DNA of 50,542 nucleotides from Endomicrobium sp. (GCA_031272265.1 JAISUD010000002.1:1-50542); one strand, 5' to 3'; shown: positions 1 to 9,352, counted from the stretch's first letter. Notes: generated from the sequence alone by a model not told the origin. Made by a program: numbers and translations.

Positions 1-2
1 AG

Positions 3-1322
3 GATTTATCAGAGCTTAAGAAAGAAACTGAGACCCAAAAAAAAGATGCTGAACATAAATTGAAAGTGTTTGAAGAAAAGGGAATTGCGGACAAATTAAA
101 ACTTCAAACAAGTTTTGAAATGGATATAAATAAGGTTCAAAGCTTTAAAGGGAACGTGGATACTTATTATATTGAAGAATTAAGTAATTTGATTGAGAAT
201 AATAAGTTTTTAATAGAGCAAGCTATTTTATCTTATGATTTTGGCATCAATAAATCGTTTTTTGAAGAAATAAACAAACAACTGGAAATATTGAAACAAG
301 AATTTAGTAATTTAAACGTAATTTTTGAACGTTCTAAAGCTATCAGTAGCAACTTAGAAGATATTTTAATACGATTGATTTCTAAGCGAGATAAATTTAA
401 AGAAGAATTTGCAAAAATAAAAAGAGAAATTAATATCACAAATCTTGACCCTGACGACTATATTAAAATAAAAAAAGAGTTAGAAATATCAAAGACTAGA
501 TTAATTGAGATTGATAAATCTGAAGCTAAAAGGAAGAAATTAGATAATCAGCTTAAGGTGAGTTTAGGAGACTTAGATAGATTATGGCATAAAGAGTTTG
601 AAATTCTTCAGGAAGAAGCTCGAAAAATAAATGATAGCAAAACTAAATTATCAGTAAAAGTAGAATATAAAGCGCGTAAGGATAAATTTCTAAGTAAGCT
701 ACAAAATGATTTTAAGGGAGAGGGAATAAGAGGAACGTTATTTGAAGATGTATCCAATAAATATGAAGATTTTATAGATATATTTAAAGATGGTTTTCAA
801 AAACTTAAAACTATAATAAAAAATGAACATCAGCAAAGTCATTTTAGAAAACATTTTGAAAGCGATTTCTACGATCTTTTGACATTTAGAGTCGCGGATG
901 AGGTAACTATTAATTTTGAAGACAGACCTTTGAGAGAGCATTCATTGGGACAGAGGGCTTCCGCGCTAATTCTGTTCCTATTAGCGCAAAAAGAAAACAA
1001 TATTTTAATAATAGACCAACCGGAAGACGATTTGGACAATCAAACTATTTATGAGGATGTTATTAAAGAAATTAAGAAAATAAAAGGAGATATGCAGTTT
1101 ATATTTGCCACGCATAATGCGAATATACCGGTTCTTGGCGACAGTGAAATGATAATTGCTTGTGAATATACGGACGGTAGGAATATTAAAGTGGAAACCG
1201 GTAGTATTGATAAGAAGTTCCCTATTCAAGAAAAAGTAATTAGGATAATGGAAGGTGGAAAAGAAGCATTTGAGAGTAGGAGAAAGATTTACAATATTTG
1301 GAATAATGAGGAAACAAAATAA
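3..1322 (+). CDS. SMC-like ABC-type ATPase, C-terminal part (5' end outside window)
   Basis: The frame is open from the left edge of the window, so the true start lies upstream; a TTG at 60 is only an internal codon. The visible part is a long charged coiled coil (to about 870) followed by the C-terminal half of an ABC-type ATPase. It shows a signature-like HSLGQRASA (about 939-965), a Walker B ILIIDQPEDDLD (about 1003-1038) and an H-loop ATHNANIPVLGD (about 1108-1143). The IDQPEDDLDN and ATHNANIPVLGD pair is typical of SMC-like ATPases that often carry an N-terminal PHP domain (labelled TrlF-like in some databases) and are found near restriction systems. The Walker A and any PHP domain would be off-window. 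The gene ends one base before the ATG of the next gene, which implies an operon. The family call is by motif memory; a role in DNA defence is inference. Confidence 0.8.
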   Translation, partial: DLSELKKETETQKKDAEHKLKVFEEKGIADKLKLQTSFEMDINKVQSFKGNVDTYYIEELSNLIENNKFLIEQAILSYDFGINKSFFEEINKQLEILKQEFSNLNVIFERSKAISSNLEDILIRLISKRDKFKEEFAKIKREINITNLDPDDYIKIKKELEISKTRLIEIDKSEAKRKKLDNQLKVSLGDLDRLWHKEFEILQEEARKINDSKTKLSVKVEYKARKDKFLSKLQNDFKGEGIRGTLFEDVSNKYEDFIDIFKDGFQKLKTIIKNEHQQSHFRKHFESDFYDLLTFRVADEVTINFEDRPLREHSLGQRASALILFLLAQKENNILIIDQPEDDLDNQTIYEDVIKEIKKIKGDMQFIFATHNANIPVLGDSEMIIACEYTDGRNIKVETGSIDKKFPIQEKVIRIMEGGKEAFESRRKIYNIWNNEETK

Positions 1323-2516
1323 ATGGACGCACTGGAATTATTGGATATTATAAGCTCGGGCGAAACTAGTCGTGTGCAGTTCAAAGAAAAATTGGATAAT
1401 GATAAGTCCATTGCTGCTGAAATGATTGCCATGTCTAACTCTAAAGGTGGGCGTATTATCTTTGGAGTCAAAGACAAAAGAGGAGAAATATCAGGATTAG
1501 GTTTTGAAGAACTGCAAGATTATGGGAGTCGTTTGGCTACGATAGCTGACAATTTAATAAAACCAAGTATATTTATTTGTACAGAAGTTGTTTCTGTTAG
1601 CGATAAAAAAGTTTTGGTTATAGATATAGAAGAGGGAATGAACAAACCTTATAAGGACAGTCAGGGCGCAATTTGGATTAAACAAGGACCAGATAAAAGA
1701 CGGGTGACTGATAATAATGAGGTAAAAAGACTTTTTCAACAGAGTGGCAATTTATCAGCAGACGAATTGACTGTTAAAGGAACTGATATAAACGATATTG
1801 ACGAAAAATTATTTGCCGATTATTTTAGGGAGGAATTCAGGCAGACATATCAAGAGAAAGCTCTGTCTTTTGAAAGGGCGTTGCAAGTAAAAAGAATTAT
1901 GAGAGACGGGGAAATCACTTTAGCGGGACTGCTTTTTTTCAACAATAGTCCTCAGACTATAAAACCCGCTTTTACGGTTAAAGCCGTTTCTTTTATAGGC
2001 AATGATCTTTCAGGAACAGAATATAGAAGCAAACCTTCGGATTTCAAAGGGACAATTCCTGAATTGTTTAAGCAGGCGACGGATTTTTGCAGTGCTAATC
2101 TACACCATATACAGAAAGATAAAAAGGATTTTAATTCAAAAGGGAGTTTAGAAGTTTCTCATACGGCCCTTGAAGAGTTAATTGTGAACGCCTTAATTCA
2201 CAGAGATTATTTTAAAAACGCTCCAGTGAGAATTCTTATATTTGATAATCGGATTGAAATAATAAGTCCGGGTGTATTGCCTAATAGCTTAATAGTTGAC
2301 CAAATAAAATACGGCAATACCGTAATACGCAATAATCAGATTGTAACTTTTGCACAGCATTTACTCCCTTACTCCGGTTTAGGGTCAGGTATAAAAAGAG
2401 CTTTGAAGGAACAACCTGACATTGAGTTTATAAATGACTCCGACGGAGAGCAGTTTATAGTGAAAATTCCGAGACCGGAAAGAGTAGTAAAGAAAAATAA
2501 TGATTTCAACTCTTGA
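1323..2516 (+). CDS. AlbA_2 (Schlafen-type) domain protein with C-terminal GHKL ATPase-like domain
   Basis: A 397-residue protein. Residues about 10-130 look like an AlbA_2/Schlafen nucleic-acid-binding domain: an ETSRVQFKEKL start, then NSKGGRIIFGVKD, with a later IWIKQGPDKRRV. Residues about 280-385 resemble the HATPase_c_4 domain (EELIVNALIHRDY, then PGVLPNSL and GLGSGIKRAL). This architecture matches the COG2865 group, loosely called RecG-related regulators or helicases, but no helicase motifs are present. The ATG directly follows the stop of the upstream ATPase gene and the 3' end overlaps the next gene by 17 bases, so the three genes are probably co-translated. Proteins of this type are common in defence islands. 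Its exact role here is unknown; it could act as sensor, regulator or effector. Confidence 0.8.
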   Translation: MDALELLDIISSGETSRVQFKEKLDNDKSIAAEMIAMSNSKGGRIIFGVKDKRGEISGLGFEELQDYGSRLATIADNLIKPSIFICTEVVSVSDKKVLVIDIEEGMNKPYKDSQGAIWIKQGPDKRRVTDNNEVKRLFQQSGNLSADELTVKGTDINDIDEKLFADYFREEFRQTYQEKALSFERALQVKRIMRDGEITLAGLLFFNNSPQTIKPAFTVKAVSFIGNDLSGTEYRSKPSDFKGTIPELFKQATDFCSANLHHIQKDKKDFNSKGSLEVSHTALEELIVNALIHRDYFKNAPVRILIFDNRIEIISPGVLPNSLIVDQIKYGNTVIRNNQIVTFAQHLLPYSGLGSGIKRALKEQPDIEFINDSDGEQFIVKIPRPERVVKKNNDFNS

Positions 2517-5274
2517 ACAAATATTATCGGATATAAATTATGAAGATTTAGGCTTGTGGAAAATATCTGAAATTACGCATTTTTGCCGAGATAAAAATCT
2601 TTGGAACTATCAAACTGAAGCGCTTAAAAATATAATAAAAGTTTTGAAATTGTATTTTGAAAACAAAAACGGTAAGAAAAATTTTTTAGATAAATACCTT
2701 AACAAAGGCGTAAAAATTGCCGGCATTAAAAAATTTTTAAATTCTAAAGACAGAAAGAAGAGCGCTGTAAATAAGAGATTTGATTTTTTTAGGAATCATT
2801 TTGAAGTTTTGGAAGGAGTGGAAGACGAGTATATTTCCGGCGAAAACTTTTTAAACAGAGCTTGTTTTTGGATGGCGACGGGATCAGGTAAAAGTCTTGT
2901 ACTTATTAAAACAATAGAAATCTTGGATCATTTGCAGAAAAAAGAACTTATTCCTAAGAAAGAGATAATGCTGTTATTGCCTAGACAAGATTTAATCAGT
3001 CAATTTAAAAGAGAAGTAAGCGATTTTAATTCCGACAGGGAAAAGAAAATAGAGCTTGTCAGTCTTAAAGATTATGAAAATGATAAGCAGAACCAGTCTC
3101 TTGATTTTGACGACACTATTAAAGTTTATTTTTACAGAAGCGATTTATTGAGGGACGAAAGAAAAGAGGCGTTTTTAGATTATAAAAATTACCAGAATGA
3201 CGGGAATTGGTATGTATTTTTGGACGAAGCGCACAGAGGCGAAAAAGAAAATTCTTTAATGCAGGATTATATCTGCGTTTTGTCTAAAAACGGTTTTTTG
3301 TTTAATTTCAGTGCGACTTTTAGTGAAGAAATTGATTTTGCCACGACGTGTTATAACTTTAATTTAATGAAATTTATAAATGAAGGTTACGGTAAGAATC
3401 TCTATTTAAGCAATTCTTATTTTTCTTTCAGCAAAGACAACGACGATTTTAGCGAAAAAGATAAGCAGAAACAAGTTTTGAAATCTTTGATAGTCTTCAC
3501 GCTGGTTAAAATGCAAAAACAGGATAATTTATACCATAATCCTCTGCTTATGACGTTTGTTAATTCTGTGAATACCAGTGACGCGGATCTATTGTTGTTT
3601 TTTAAAAAATTAGAGGAAATAGCCGTTGGCAGCGTTGAAAACGCTTTGTTTGAACAATCAAAACAAGAGCTGATTTCAGATTTTTTGAACAATAGACGAT
3701 ACTTTTTCAGCGAAGAAGAATTTCAACTTGACGCTGAACTCGTCAAAAAAATTGAAATTAAAGATGTTTTATTGCAGGTTTTTAACAGTCGCAGGCACGG
3801 CAAGATAGAATTGCTTGAAGGTGAAAAAGGCAAAGAAATTGTTTTAAAGCTTCAAACAGCGCAAAGTCCTTTTGCTTTAATAAAAATAGGTGAGGCGGAA
3901 AGATTTCGTAGACAACAGCTTGGAAATGAATATATGCAGATTATCGGCTTTGATGAAAAAAAGATTTTTGAGAATATAAATCAAGATGAAAACATAAATC
4001 TGCTGCTTGGAAGCAGAGGTTTTTATGAAGGCTGGGACAGCAACAGACCCAATGTTATAAATATGATCAACATCGGTAAAAAAGACGCTAAGAAGTTTGT
4101 TTTGCAGGCGATAGGCAGAGGTATTAGGGTAGAGCCTCGCAAAGGAGTGAGAAAAAGGCTTGATTACGGGGACGCGAATAAAAATGTTCTACTTGAAACG
4201 CTTTTTATTTTTGCGACTGATAAGAATTCTATAAAAGCAATCGTGGAAACCGTCAATGAAAATCAAAGTCGTCAAGAACGAGAAATATCTTTGTGGGAAA
4301 ATGACGAAAAGCCTTTTGATTTACTTATTCCTGTCTATAAGGAAACAGAGATTTCTCCTGTTTTTGCAAAATTTAATATAGCGTCGGGAACGCTTGAAAA
4401 GTTTAAAGAGTACTGTGGAGGACTAGATGAAAATTTAATGCTTTTAAAAAATAAAATAAGCGTTCAGAAACTAAATTCAACTTTTGAGAAGATTCAAAAC
4501 GGTTCTCTATTTCAAGTAAAAAGCGAAAATGTGTACAGCGATATGAATTTTTTGTTCCAGCAAATAATTGACCTTGCCTGTACTAGACAAAAAATTGTGG
4601 ACGGTGTAAAAAGACTAGATAATGAAATTATCCATTTTAAACATATTAAAGTTTTTAATTTGAGCGATGAAGAAACGGAACTTTTAGAGGATAAAATTAA
4701 AAAAGTTAAAAATTTCACCCCTGTAGATAAAGCTGAAGAAGAATTTAGGAAAGTATTGAAATTAAAAAAAATAGTAAATCATTATTATTTGCCCTTGATA
4801 TATTCCGAAGACGAAAAAATAAATTATGTAAGCCGTATTATTTATCACCCGAGTGAAGTTAAATTTATTAAAAACCTTGATAATTTTGTAGCGGGAGTAA
4901 GTAAAGATAAAAATGTCCAGTGGATGTTTTGCAAAATAAACGAGAATTTAGACAAAATATGCGTGCCGTATTTTTATGCTAAAGATAATTCTTATAGAAA
5001 GTTTTTCCCGGATTTTATTTTCTGGATTAAAAATAAGTCTGACTATGAAATTATTTTTATTGATCCTAAAGGAACGAGTCATACGGATTATGAGAGTAAA
5101 GTTGATGATTTTGAGAAATTATTTTTTGAAAATGACCGGCCGAAAGTTTTTATTTACAAAGGTATGAAAATAACTTTTAAACTTCAATTGATAGCTGAAG
5201 ACAAAAATGCAATAGGCGGTAAATATAAATCATATTGGCTTAACGAAGGTGATTTTAGTTTTTTAGAACGTTAG
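2500..5274 (+). CDS. Type III restriction Res-like DEAD/DEAH helicase-endonuclease
   Basis: A 924-residue superfamily 2 helicase fused to a nuclease. A Q-like motif (LWNYQTEAL, about residue 34) precedes Walker A ATGSGKS (126-132), DEAH (242-245), SAT (271-273) and a motif VI-like QAIGRGIR near residue 545. The C-terminus has a PD-(D/E)XK nuclease signature, PDF at about 837 and IDPKG at about 854-858, as in Res subunits of type III restriction enzymes. Res normally works with a Mod methyltransferase; none follows downstream, so Mod must be upstream of the window, elsewhere or absent. The start overlaps the AlbA_2 gene by 17 bases, linking all three genes. The reading frame is intact, so the protein may be active. 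Without a visible Mod, it could be a restriction component or part of a different helicase-nuclease defence system. Confidence 0.82.
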   Translation: MISTLEQILSDINYEDLGLWKISEITHFCRDKNLWNYQTEALKNIIKVLKLYFENKNGKKNFLDKYLNKGVKIAGIKKFLNSKDRKKSAVNKRFDFFRNHFEVLEGVEDEYISGENFLNRACFWMATGSGKSLVLIKTIEILDHLQKKELIPKKEIMLLLPRQDLISQFKREVSDFNSDREKKIELVSLKDYENDKQNQSLDFDDTIKVYFYRSDLLRDERKEAFLDYKNYQNDGNWYVFLDEAHRGEKENSLMQDYICVLSKNGFLFNFSATFSEEIDFATTCYNFNLMKFINEGYGKNLYLSNSYFSFSKDNDDFSEKDKQKQVLKSLIVFTLVKMQKQDNLYHNPLLMTFVNSVNTSDADLLLFFKKLEEIAVGSVENALFEQSKQELISDFLNNRRYFFSEEEFQLDAELVKKIEIKDVLLQVFNSRRHGKIELLEGEKGKEIVLKLQTAQSPFALIKIGEAERFRRQQLGNEYMQIIGFDEKKIFENINQDENINLLLGSRGFYEGWDSNRPNVINMINIGKKDAKKFVLQAIGRGIRVEPRKGVRKRLDYGDANKNVLLETLFIFATDKNSIKAIVETVNENQSRQEREISLWENDEKPFDLLIPVYKETEISPVFAKFNIASGTLEKFKEYCGGLDENLMLLKNKISVQKLNSTFEKIQNGSLFQVKSENVYSDMNFLFQQIIDLACTRQKIVDGVKRLDNEIIHFKHIKVFNLSDEETELLEDKIKKVKNFTPVDKAEEEFRKVLKLKKIVNHYYLPLIYSEDEKINYVSRIIYHPSEVKFIKNLDNFVAGVSKDKNVQWMFCKINENLDKICVPYFYAKDNSYRKFFPDFIFWIKNKSDYEIIFIDPKGTSHTDYESKVDDFEKLFFENDRPKVFIYKGMKITFKLQLIAEDKNAIGGKYKSYWLNEGDFSFLER

Positions 5275-5513
5275 AGAGTGGGCTGAACAACAAGACTCTG
5301 ACCGTTAAAGATACTGTTCATATTTTTGATTTTTGTGTTGTACTAAGCTTAGAATATAAACAACATAGACATCTCTTTCTTAAGAGTCAATTAAAATTAT
5401 CAATATAAAAAAAGAATTTAAAATTGCAGTTATAAATTGTGATAAATAATAATTCTTTATACGAACTAAAAATAATAATTAAGTGTCTCTAAGTAAAAAT
5501 AATTTTATGGAGA

Positions 5514-5976
5514 TGGAGGTGGCGGGAATTGAACCCGCGTCCGAAAATGCTTCAGTAAGACCGCTACAGGTTTAGTCTGGAATATTTCCTCATTTATAAC
5601 GCCGCTTCCAAACAAGCTCGCCTTATAAACTAACGCTGTTTTAGTTTCATTTTAAACTAGCAACGTAAACAAGTTTAAAACTAACCTGCTTCTTGTCGTT
5701 TTATCCTAATAGCAGGTGTCTAAGGTAAAACGTGGCCGTCTTATGCGGCCATTGACACTTCCTGCATTCTAAAATTCTCACGCTTTGTGTTAGTCTTTCT
5801 TGTTCTTAAAGCTAAAAGGGCTAACATAACTCCTCCCAAACCCGCGAGAGAATTCGTGTTATGCATTGGAATAGAATTACTGTCATTTATTTTTTAGTCG
5901 ATTTTTACGGAGCCATCGACTAACTCCGACCTGCTGTCTTAACATCAATCGTTCTCGTCGAAACCTGTTCACCCCC
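5514..5976 (-). ncRNA. ssrA: tmRNA (one-piece)
   Basis: Transfer-messenger RNA that rescues stalled ribosomes. The 3' tRNA-like end is clear: T-arm GCGGG-TTCAATT-CCCGC preceded by the conserved TTCGGAC segment. The acceptor stem pairs GGGGGTG (5' end, 5976) with CACCTCC, followed by discriminator A at 5514. CCA is not encoded. The 5' end carries the conserved AACAGGTTTCGACG. Pseudoknot PK1 is formed by CGGAG/CTCCG (5928-5924, 5912-5908) and TAGTCGAT/ATCGACTA (5922-5915, 5902-5895). At 463 bases before CCA addition it is about 100 longer than most tmRNAs, the excess lying in the tag-coding region. It lies 30 bases downstream of tadA on the same strand, so it may be transcribed from the tadA promoter and processed. 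Confidence 0.95.
5741..5884 (-). other. tmRNA tag-peptide reading frame, unusually long (about 47 aa)
   Basis: The frame just after PK1 is open from a likely resume codon GAC (5884-5882) to TAA (5743-5741). The peptide starts DSNSIPMHNT, continues with a hydrophobic stretch SLAGLGGVMLALLAL, then a basic RTRK, and ends VSMAA. The stop sits in the 7-base loop of the hairpin TGGCCG/CGGCCA, where tmRNA tag stops normally lie, and the terminal Ala-Ala matches the usual proteolysis degron. Of the other two frames, one closes within three codons and the other ends at about 20 codons with a non-degron C-terminus. Known tags are mostly 8-35 residues. The exact resume codon (AAT or GAC) is inferred, not proven. 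Confidence 0.75.
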
Positions 5977-6006
5977 CGATATCATTATTTTTTAATTTAA
6001 TGGATA

Positions 6007-6495
6007 TTATTTTTTATTTTTAGTCCTTTTTTCATTAAAAAAATCTTTTATAATCTCTGCACATTTGCTGCTTAAATACTTTTCTTTTTCACCTGTAATT
6101 TCTATTTTGTGATTAAATTTTTTGTGCTCCGTTATTCTGTAAGCACTGCACGCACCTGCTTTCCTATCAAATGCGCCGAAAGTAACTCTTTTTATTCTTG
6201 CATTTATCAAAGCTCCCAGACACATTATACAAGGCTCAATTGTAACATATATATAACAATTATTCAAACGGTAGTTTTTTAGTTTTTTTGCGGCTTTCCT
6301 CAGTGCGACATTTTCAGCGTGAGCTGTAGGATCTAGTGATGAAATACATTTATTAAATCCTCTTGCTATTATTTTTCTGTCTTTAACTATAACTGCTCCT
6401 ATGGGTACTTCCTGTGCTTCTTTTGCTTTATAGGCTTCCTTTACAGCTTGAAGCATGAAATAAGCATCGTCTCCAATTCGTTTATTTCTATCCAT
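6007..6495 (-). CDS. tadA: tRNA-specific adenosine deaminase TadA
   Basis: Deaminates A34 to inosine in tRNA-Arg(ACG). The 162-residue protein has the cytidine/deoxycytidylate-deaminase zinc fold: catalytic HAE (H59, E61) and PCIMC (C89, C92), with the TadA-typical PIGAVIV and LDPTAHAEN segments. Length is normal for the family. The start is an ATG at 6495; the upstream strand carries a TTGCAA/TATATA promoter candidate. Its stop lies 30 bases upstream of the tmRNA 5' end on the same strand, so the two are probably co-transcribed. The C-terminus is strongly lysine-rich (KRTKNKK). Confidence 0.93.
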   Translation of the reverse strand: MDRNKRIGDDAYFMLQAVKEAYKAKEAQEVPIGAVIVKDRKIIARGFNKCISSLDPTAHAENVALRKAAKKLKNYRLNNCYIYVTIEPCIMCLGALINARIKRVTFGAFDRKAGACSAYRITEHKKFNHKIEITGEKEKYLSSKCAEIIKDFFNEKRTKNKK

Positions 6496-6527
6496 TAGTT
6501 CTTCTTAGTGTTTATTGTCTTTCAAAG

Positions 6528-6557
6528 TATATATAAATTTTAGCATTTTGTTTGCAA
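6528..6557 (-). promoter_or_regulatory. Candidate sigma70-type promoter for tadA and possibly tmRNA
   Basis: On the minus strand, a -35-like TTGCAA (6552-6557) is followed after 16-18 bases by TATATA (ending near 6528), about 30 bases upstream of the tadA ATG. No better promoter is visible directly before the tmRNA. The composition is AT-rich, so chance matches are possible. Confidence 0.4.
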
Positions 6558-7179
6558 GTAATTGTTTTTTCCTCGCACCGATCACACTTTACTTAAATAA
6601 AAGGATATTATGCTTGCCTATTTCGTTTTAGTCATTATAATTAAAGTTTTATATTGATTGGTTGGTTATAAATTGGAAGCGCGATTTACTTGGTTATATT
6701 GGGTATAATTTTGACTTCTAAACTCTTACAGTGTTGCCTTTAGCAAAGCTGTATTTTGATCATAGTTATAAGAAGGTTATGAATAATTTTTGATTTAATA
6801 TATAATGAATAATAGTTAAATTTATAGTATTTTTAAATTGACTATTATGAAGTCAGTAATTATAGCGTTAAGTTAAGCGGTCGTTGACTGCTTATACTAG
6901 AAATATTATAATCTAACATATTCCTAAGAGAAAAAACAATAGCAGAAAATAAAAAATGTCTGAATTCTAAATTGCCGACTATATAAGATTTATTAATATG
7001 TGGTGTAAAATTTAAAATAAAGTCTTTACTAAATTTGTCGTGTTAAATAATTTTAAACTGCAGTTTATTATTTTTTAATGTCGGATAGGTAATTCTCCTT
7101 CCTAAAAAATAAGTACCTATGAATTACAGCATATTAAAACATATAGACAAAAACTTTATTACCGCAATGGAGAAATAGA
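6558..7179. other. AT-rich spacer with no recognised gene
   Basis: About 620 bases between the tadA promoter region and the malic enzyme gene. All frames on both strands are broken by frequent stops and no protein family is recognised. No tRNA, riboswitch or clear terminator is seen. The last bases hold an ordinary Shine-Dalgarno (GGAG, 7169-7172) for the next gene. It may be a decayed gene too eroded to name. Confidence 0.6.
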
Positions 7180-8532
7180 ATGAAAAAACAAGAAAAAGTT
7201 GATATAAAAAAACTTTTGAAAACTGCTCTTGAACCGTCTAAAATTGCAAGAAAATTGCACCCTTTTTACAGAGGTAAGATTGAAATTGTCCCAAAATGCA
7301 GAGTTAAAAGTTTTGACGATTTTTCTATATGGTATAGTCCGGGTGTGGCAGCTGTATGCACTGATATTTACAAGAAGCCTGAACTTGTATATAAATACAC
7401 TAATAAATGGAATAGTGTCGCTGTGGTAAGCGACGGAACAAGAGTTTTAGGGTTAGGTGATATAGGGCCCGAAGCTGGAATGCCAGTTATGGAAGGAAAA
7501 GCTCTTTTATATAAATATCTTGGCGGAGTTGACGCTTATCCTATTTGTCTTGGTACGAAAGATGAAAAAGAAATAATACAAACTGTAAAAATATTGCAGC
7601 CGTCTTTCGGAGGCGTGAATTTAGAAGATATCGGACATCCTAAATGCTTTTCTATATTGAATACTTTAAGGGAGGAATGCCGTATACCTGTTTGGCATGA
7701 TGATCAGCAGGGAACGGCGCTTGTAACCTTAGCAGGTTTAATAAATGCTTTAAAGGTCGTCGGCAAGAAAATAGAAAAAGTTAAAATTGCAATGATAGGC
7801 GCCGGTGCTGCAAATATATGCATATCAAAACTTTTAAATCTTTACGGCGCGAATCCTGCGAATATAATTTTAGTTGATTCACATGGCATTATTAATAAGG
7901 ATAGAAATGATTTAATAGCGAATTCTGAAAAGTGGCTGTCAGCTAGAAATACCAACATTAATAACGTGCACGGTGGAATTAAAGAAGCCATAGAAAATGC
8001 CGACGCTGTTATTGCTTTATCCACTCCCGGACCAGGTGTGATAAAAAAAGACTGGATAAAAACAATGGCTAAAAGCTCTATAGTTTTTGCGTGCGCAAAT
8101 CCTGTGCCGGAAATTTGGCCGTGGGAAGCAAAAGAAGCAGGCGCGGCAGTGGTAGCGACAGGCAGGAGTGATTTTCCAAATCAAGTGAATAATTCTCTTG
8201 GATTTCCCGGAGTTTTTCGCGGAGTTCTTGACGTAATGGCGTCTACAATCACAGATAATATGTGTATAACAGCTGCAATAGAGCTTGCCTCCTGCATACC
8301 CGATAATAGAATAAAACCCAGCAAAATTCTTCCTACTATGGATAATTGGGAAATTTTTCCTAAAATTGCCGCAGCAATAGGAGTGAAAGCAATAAGCGAA
8401 AAAGTTGCCAACAGAAAAATAAGTTATGATAAAATTTTTGACAATGCAAAGATAATGATAAGAAGGAGCAGAGCTATAACTGAAACAATGATGAAGAAGA
8501 GCTATATAAAAAGTGCGAAAGATAAAATCTGA
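7180..8532 (+). CDS. NAD(P)-dependent malic enzyme
   Basis: Oxidatively decarboxylates malate to pyruvate and CO2. The 450-residue protein has the malic enzyme N-terminal domain ([11 protein letters not shown], catalytic Tyr; [23 protein letters not shown] with the catalytic Lys; metal site HDDQQGTA). A Rossmann NAD-binding domain follows ([13 protein letters not shown], about residue 208). Length and motifs fit the small bacterial type without a phosphotransacetylase fusion. The start ATG is preceded by GGAG. The 3' end overlaps the fumarase alpha gene by 20 bases, so the three genes form one unit converting fumarate to malate to pyruvate, or the reverse for replenishing C4 acids. NAD versus NADP preference cannot be judged here. 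Confidence 0.93.
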   Translation: MKKQEKVDIKKLLKTALEPSKIARKLHPFYRGKIEIVPKCRVKSFDDFSIWYSPGVAAVCTDIYKKPELVYKYTNKWNSVAVVSDGTRVLGLGDIGPEAGMPVMEGKALLYKYLGGVDAYPICLGTKDEKEIIQTVKILQPSFGGVNLEDIGHPKCFSILNTLREECRIPVWHDDQQGTALVTLAGLINALKVVGKKIEKVKIAMIGAGAANICISKLLNLYGANPANIILVDSHGIINKDRNDLIANSEKWLSARNTNINNVHGGIKEAIENADAVIALSTPGPGVIKKDWIKTMAKSSIVFACANPVPEIWPWEAKEAGAAVVATGRSDFPNQVNNSLGFPGVFRGVLDVMASTITDNMCITAAIELASCIPDNRIKPSKILPTMDNWEIFPKIAAAIGVKAISEKVANRKISYDKIFDNAKIMIRRSRAITETMMKKSYIKSAKDKI

Positions 8533-9352
8533 AATTATCGTAAACGCCGTTGAAAATTTGTGTGCTAAGGCAAATTTTGAGCTTCCTTTAGACGTTTTAA
8601 AATCTTTGAAACAAAGCGTCGTTTTTGAAAAAGACATTGCAAAGAGTGTTTTAAAGGAAATTATTGAAAACGCAGACATTGCAAAGAGGGAGCAAATTCC
8701 ACTATGTCAAGACACCGGCACAGCAAATTTCTTTGTAAAACTCGGCAAGGACGTAAATATAGTGGACGGAAATATTTACGAGGCGATAGATAAAGGTGTT
8801 TCTTTAGGGTATATAAAGAATTATTTGCGTAAATCTATTGTGGTTGATCCGTTTAAAAGAAAAAATACTCAAAATAACACGCCTGCGAATATTTACATTG
8901 AAATAATATCTGGTGATAAAATAGAAATTGCTTTTTTGCCTAAAGGTGGAGGAAGCGAGAATGCAAGCTCGTTAAAGATGCTTACTCCGTCAGCAGGTTG
9001 GGACGGAATAAAAAAATTTGTTTTAGATAATGTAAACGAGAAAGGCAGAAATGCTTGTCCTCCTTTGATTGTTGGCGTTGGCATAGGTGGAGATTTTGCT
9101 TCAGTTGGGCTTATGTCAAAGAAAACTTTACTTCGCGAGATAGGCAGCGAAAATAAAAATGTTTTTTATGGTGAGAAAGAAAAAGAATTATTAAATGAAA
9201 TAAACAAACTAGATATTGGCCCTATGGGAATGGGTGGAGCAACGACAGCTTTAGCGGTATTTATTGAAACGAGACCAACACACATAGCTTCTTTACCTGT
9301 ATCTGTAAATATTCAATGTCACTCATTTAGAAGGAAGACAGTTATAATATGA
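8513..9352 (+). CDS. Class I fumarate hydratase, alpha subunit
   Basis: Iron-sulfur fumarase N-terminal subunit, interconverting fumarate and malate. The 279-residue protein shows the family motifs PLCQDTGTANFFVKLG (first cluster Cys), LPKGGGSENASSLKMLTP and GIGGDF, and ends with GGATTALAVFIETRPTHIAS followed by CHS. The start is GTG at 8513, inside the malic enzyme gene, with a purine-rich GAAGAAGAG upstream. The next gene starts at the overlapping ATGA. Related two-subunit enzymes include L-tartrate dehydratase, so substrate is assigned by the malic enzyme neighbour as well as by sequence. Confidence 0.9.
   Translation: MRKIKSEIIVNAVENLCAKANFELPLDVLKSLKQSVVFEKDIAKSVLKEIIENADIAKREQIPLCQDTGTANFFVKLGKDVNIVDGNIYEAIDKGVSLGYIKNYLRKSIVVDPFKRKNTQNNTPANIYIEIISGDKIEIAFLPKGGGSENASSLKMLTPSAGWDGIKKFVLDNVNEKGRNACPPLIVGVGIGGDFASVGLMSKKTLLREIGSENKNVFYGEKEKELLNEINKLDIGPMGMGGATTALAVFIETRPTHIASLPVSVNIQCHSFRRKTVII

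Noticed and set aside
8017-8679. A 220-codon open frame on the minus strand within the malic enzyme and fumarase genes
   Set aside because: It lies wholly opposite two well-recognised genes, has no family resemblance and reflects codon bias on the other strand.
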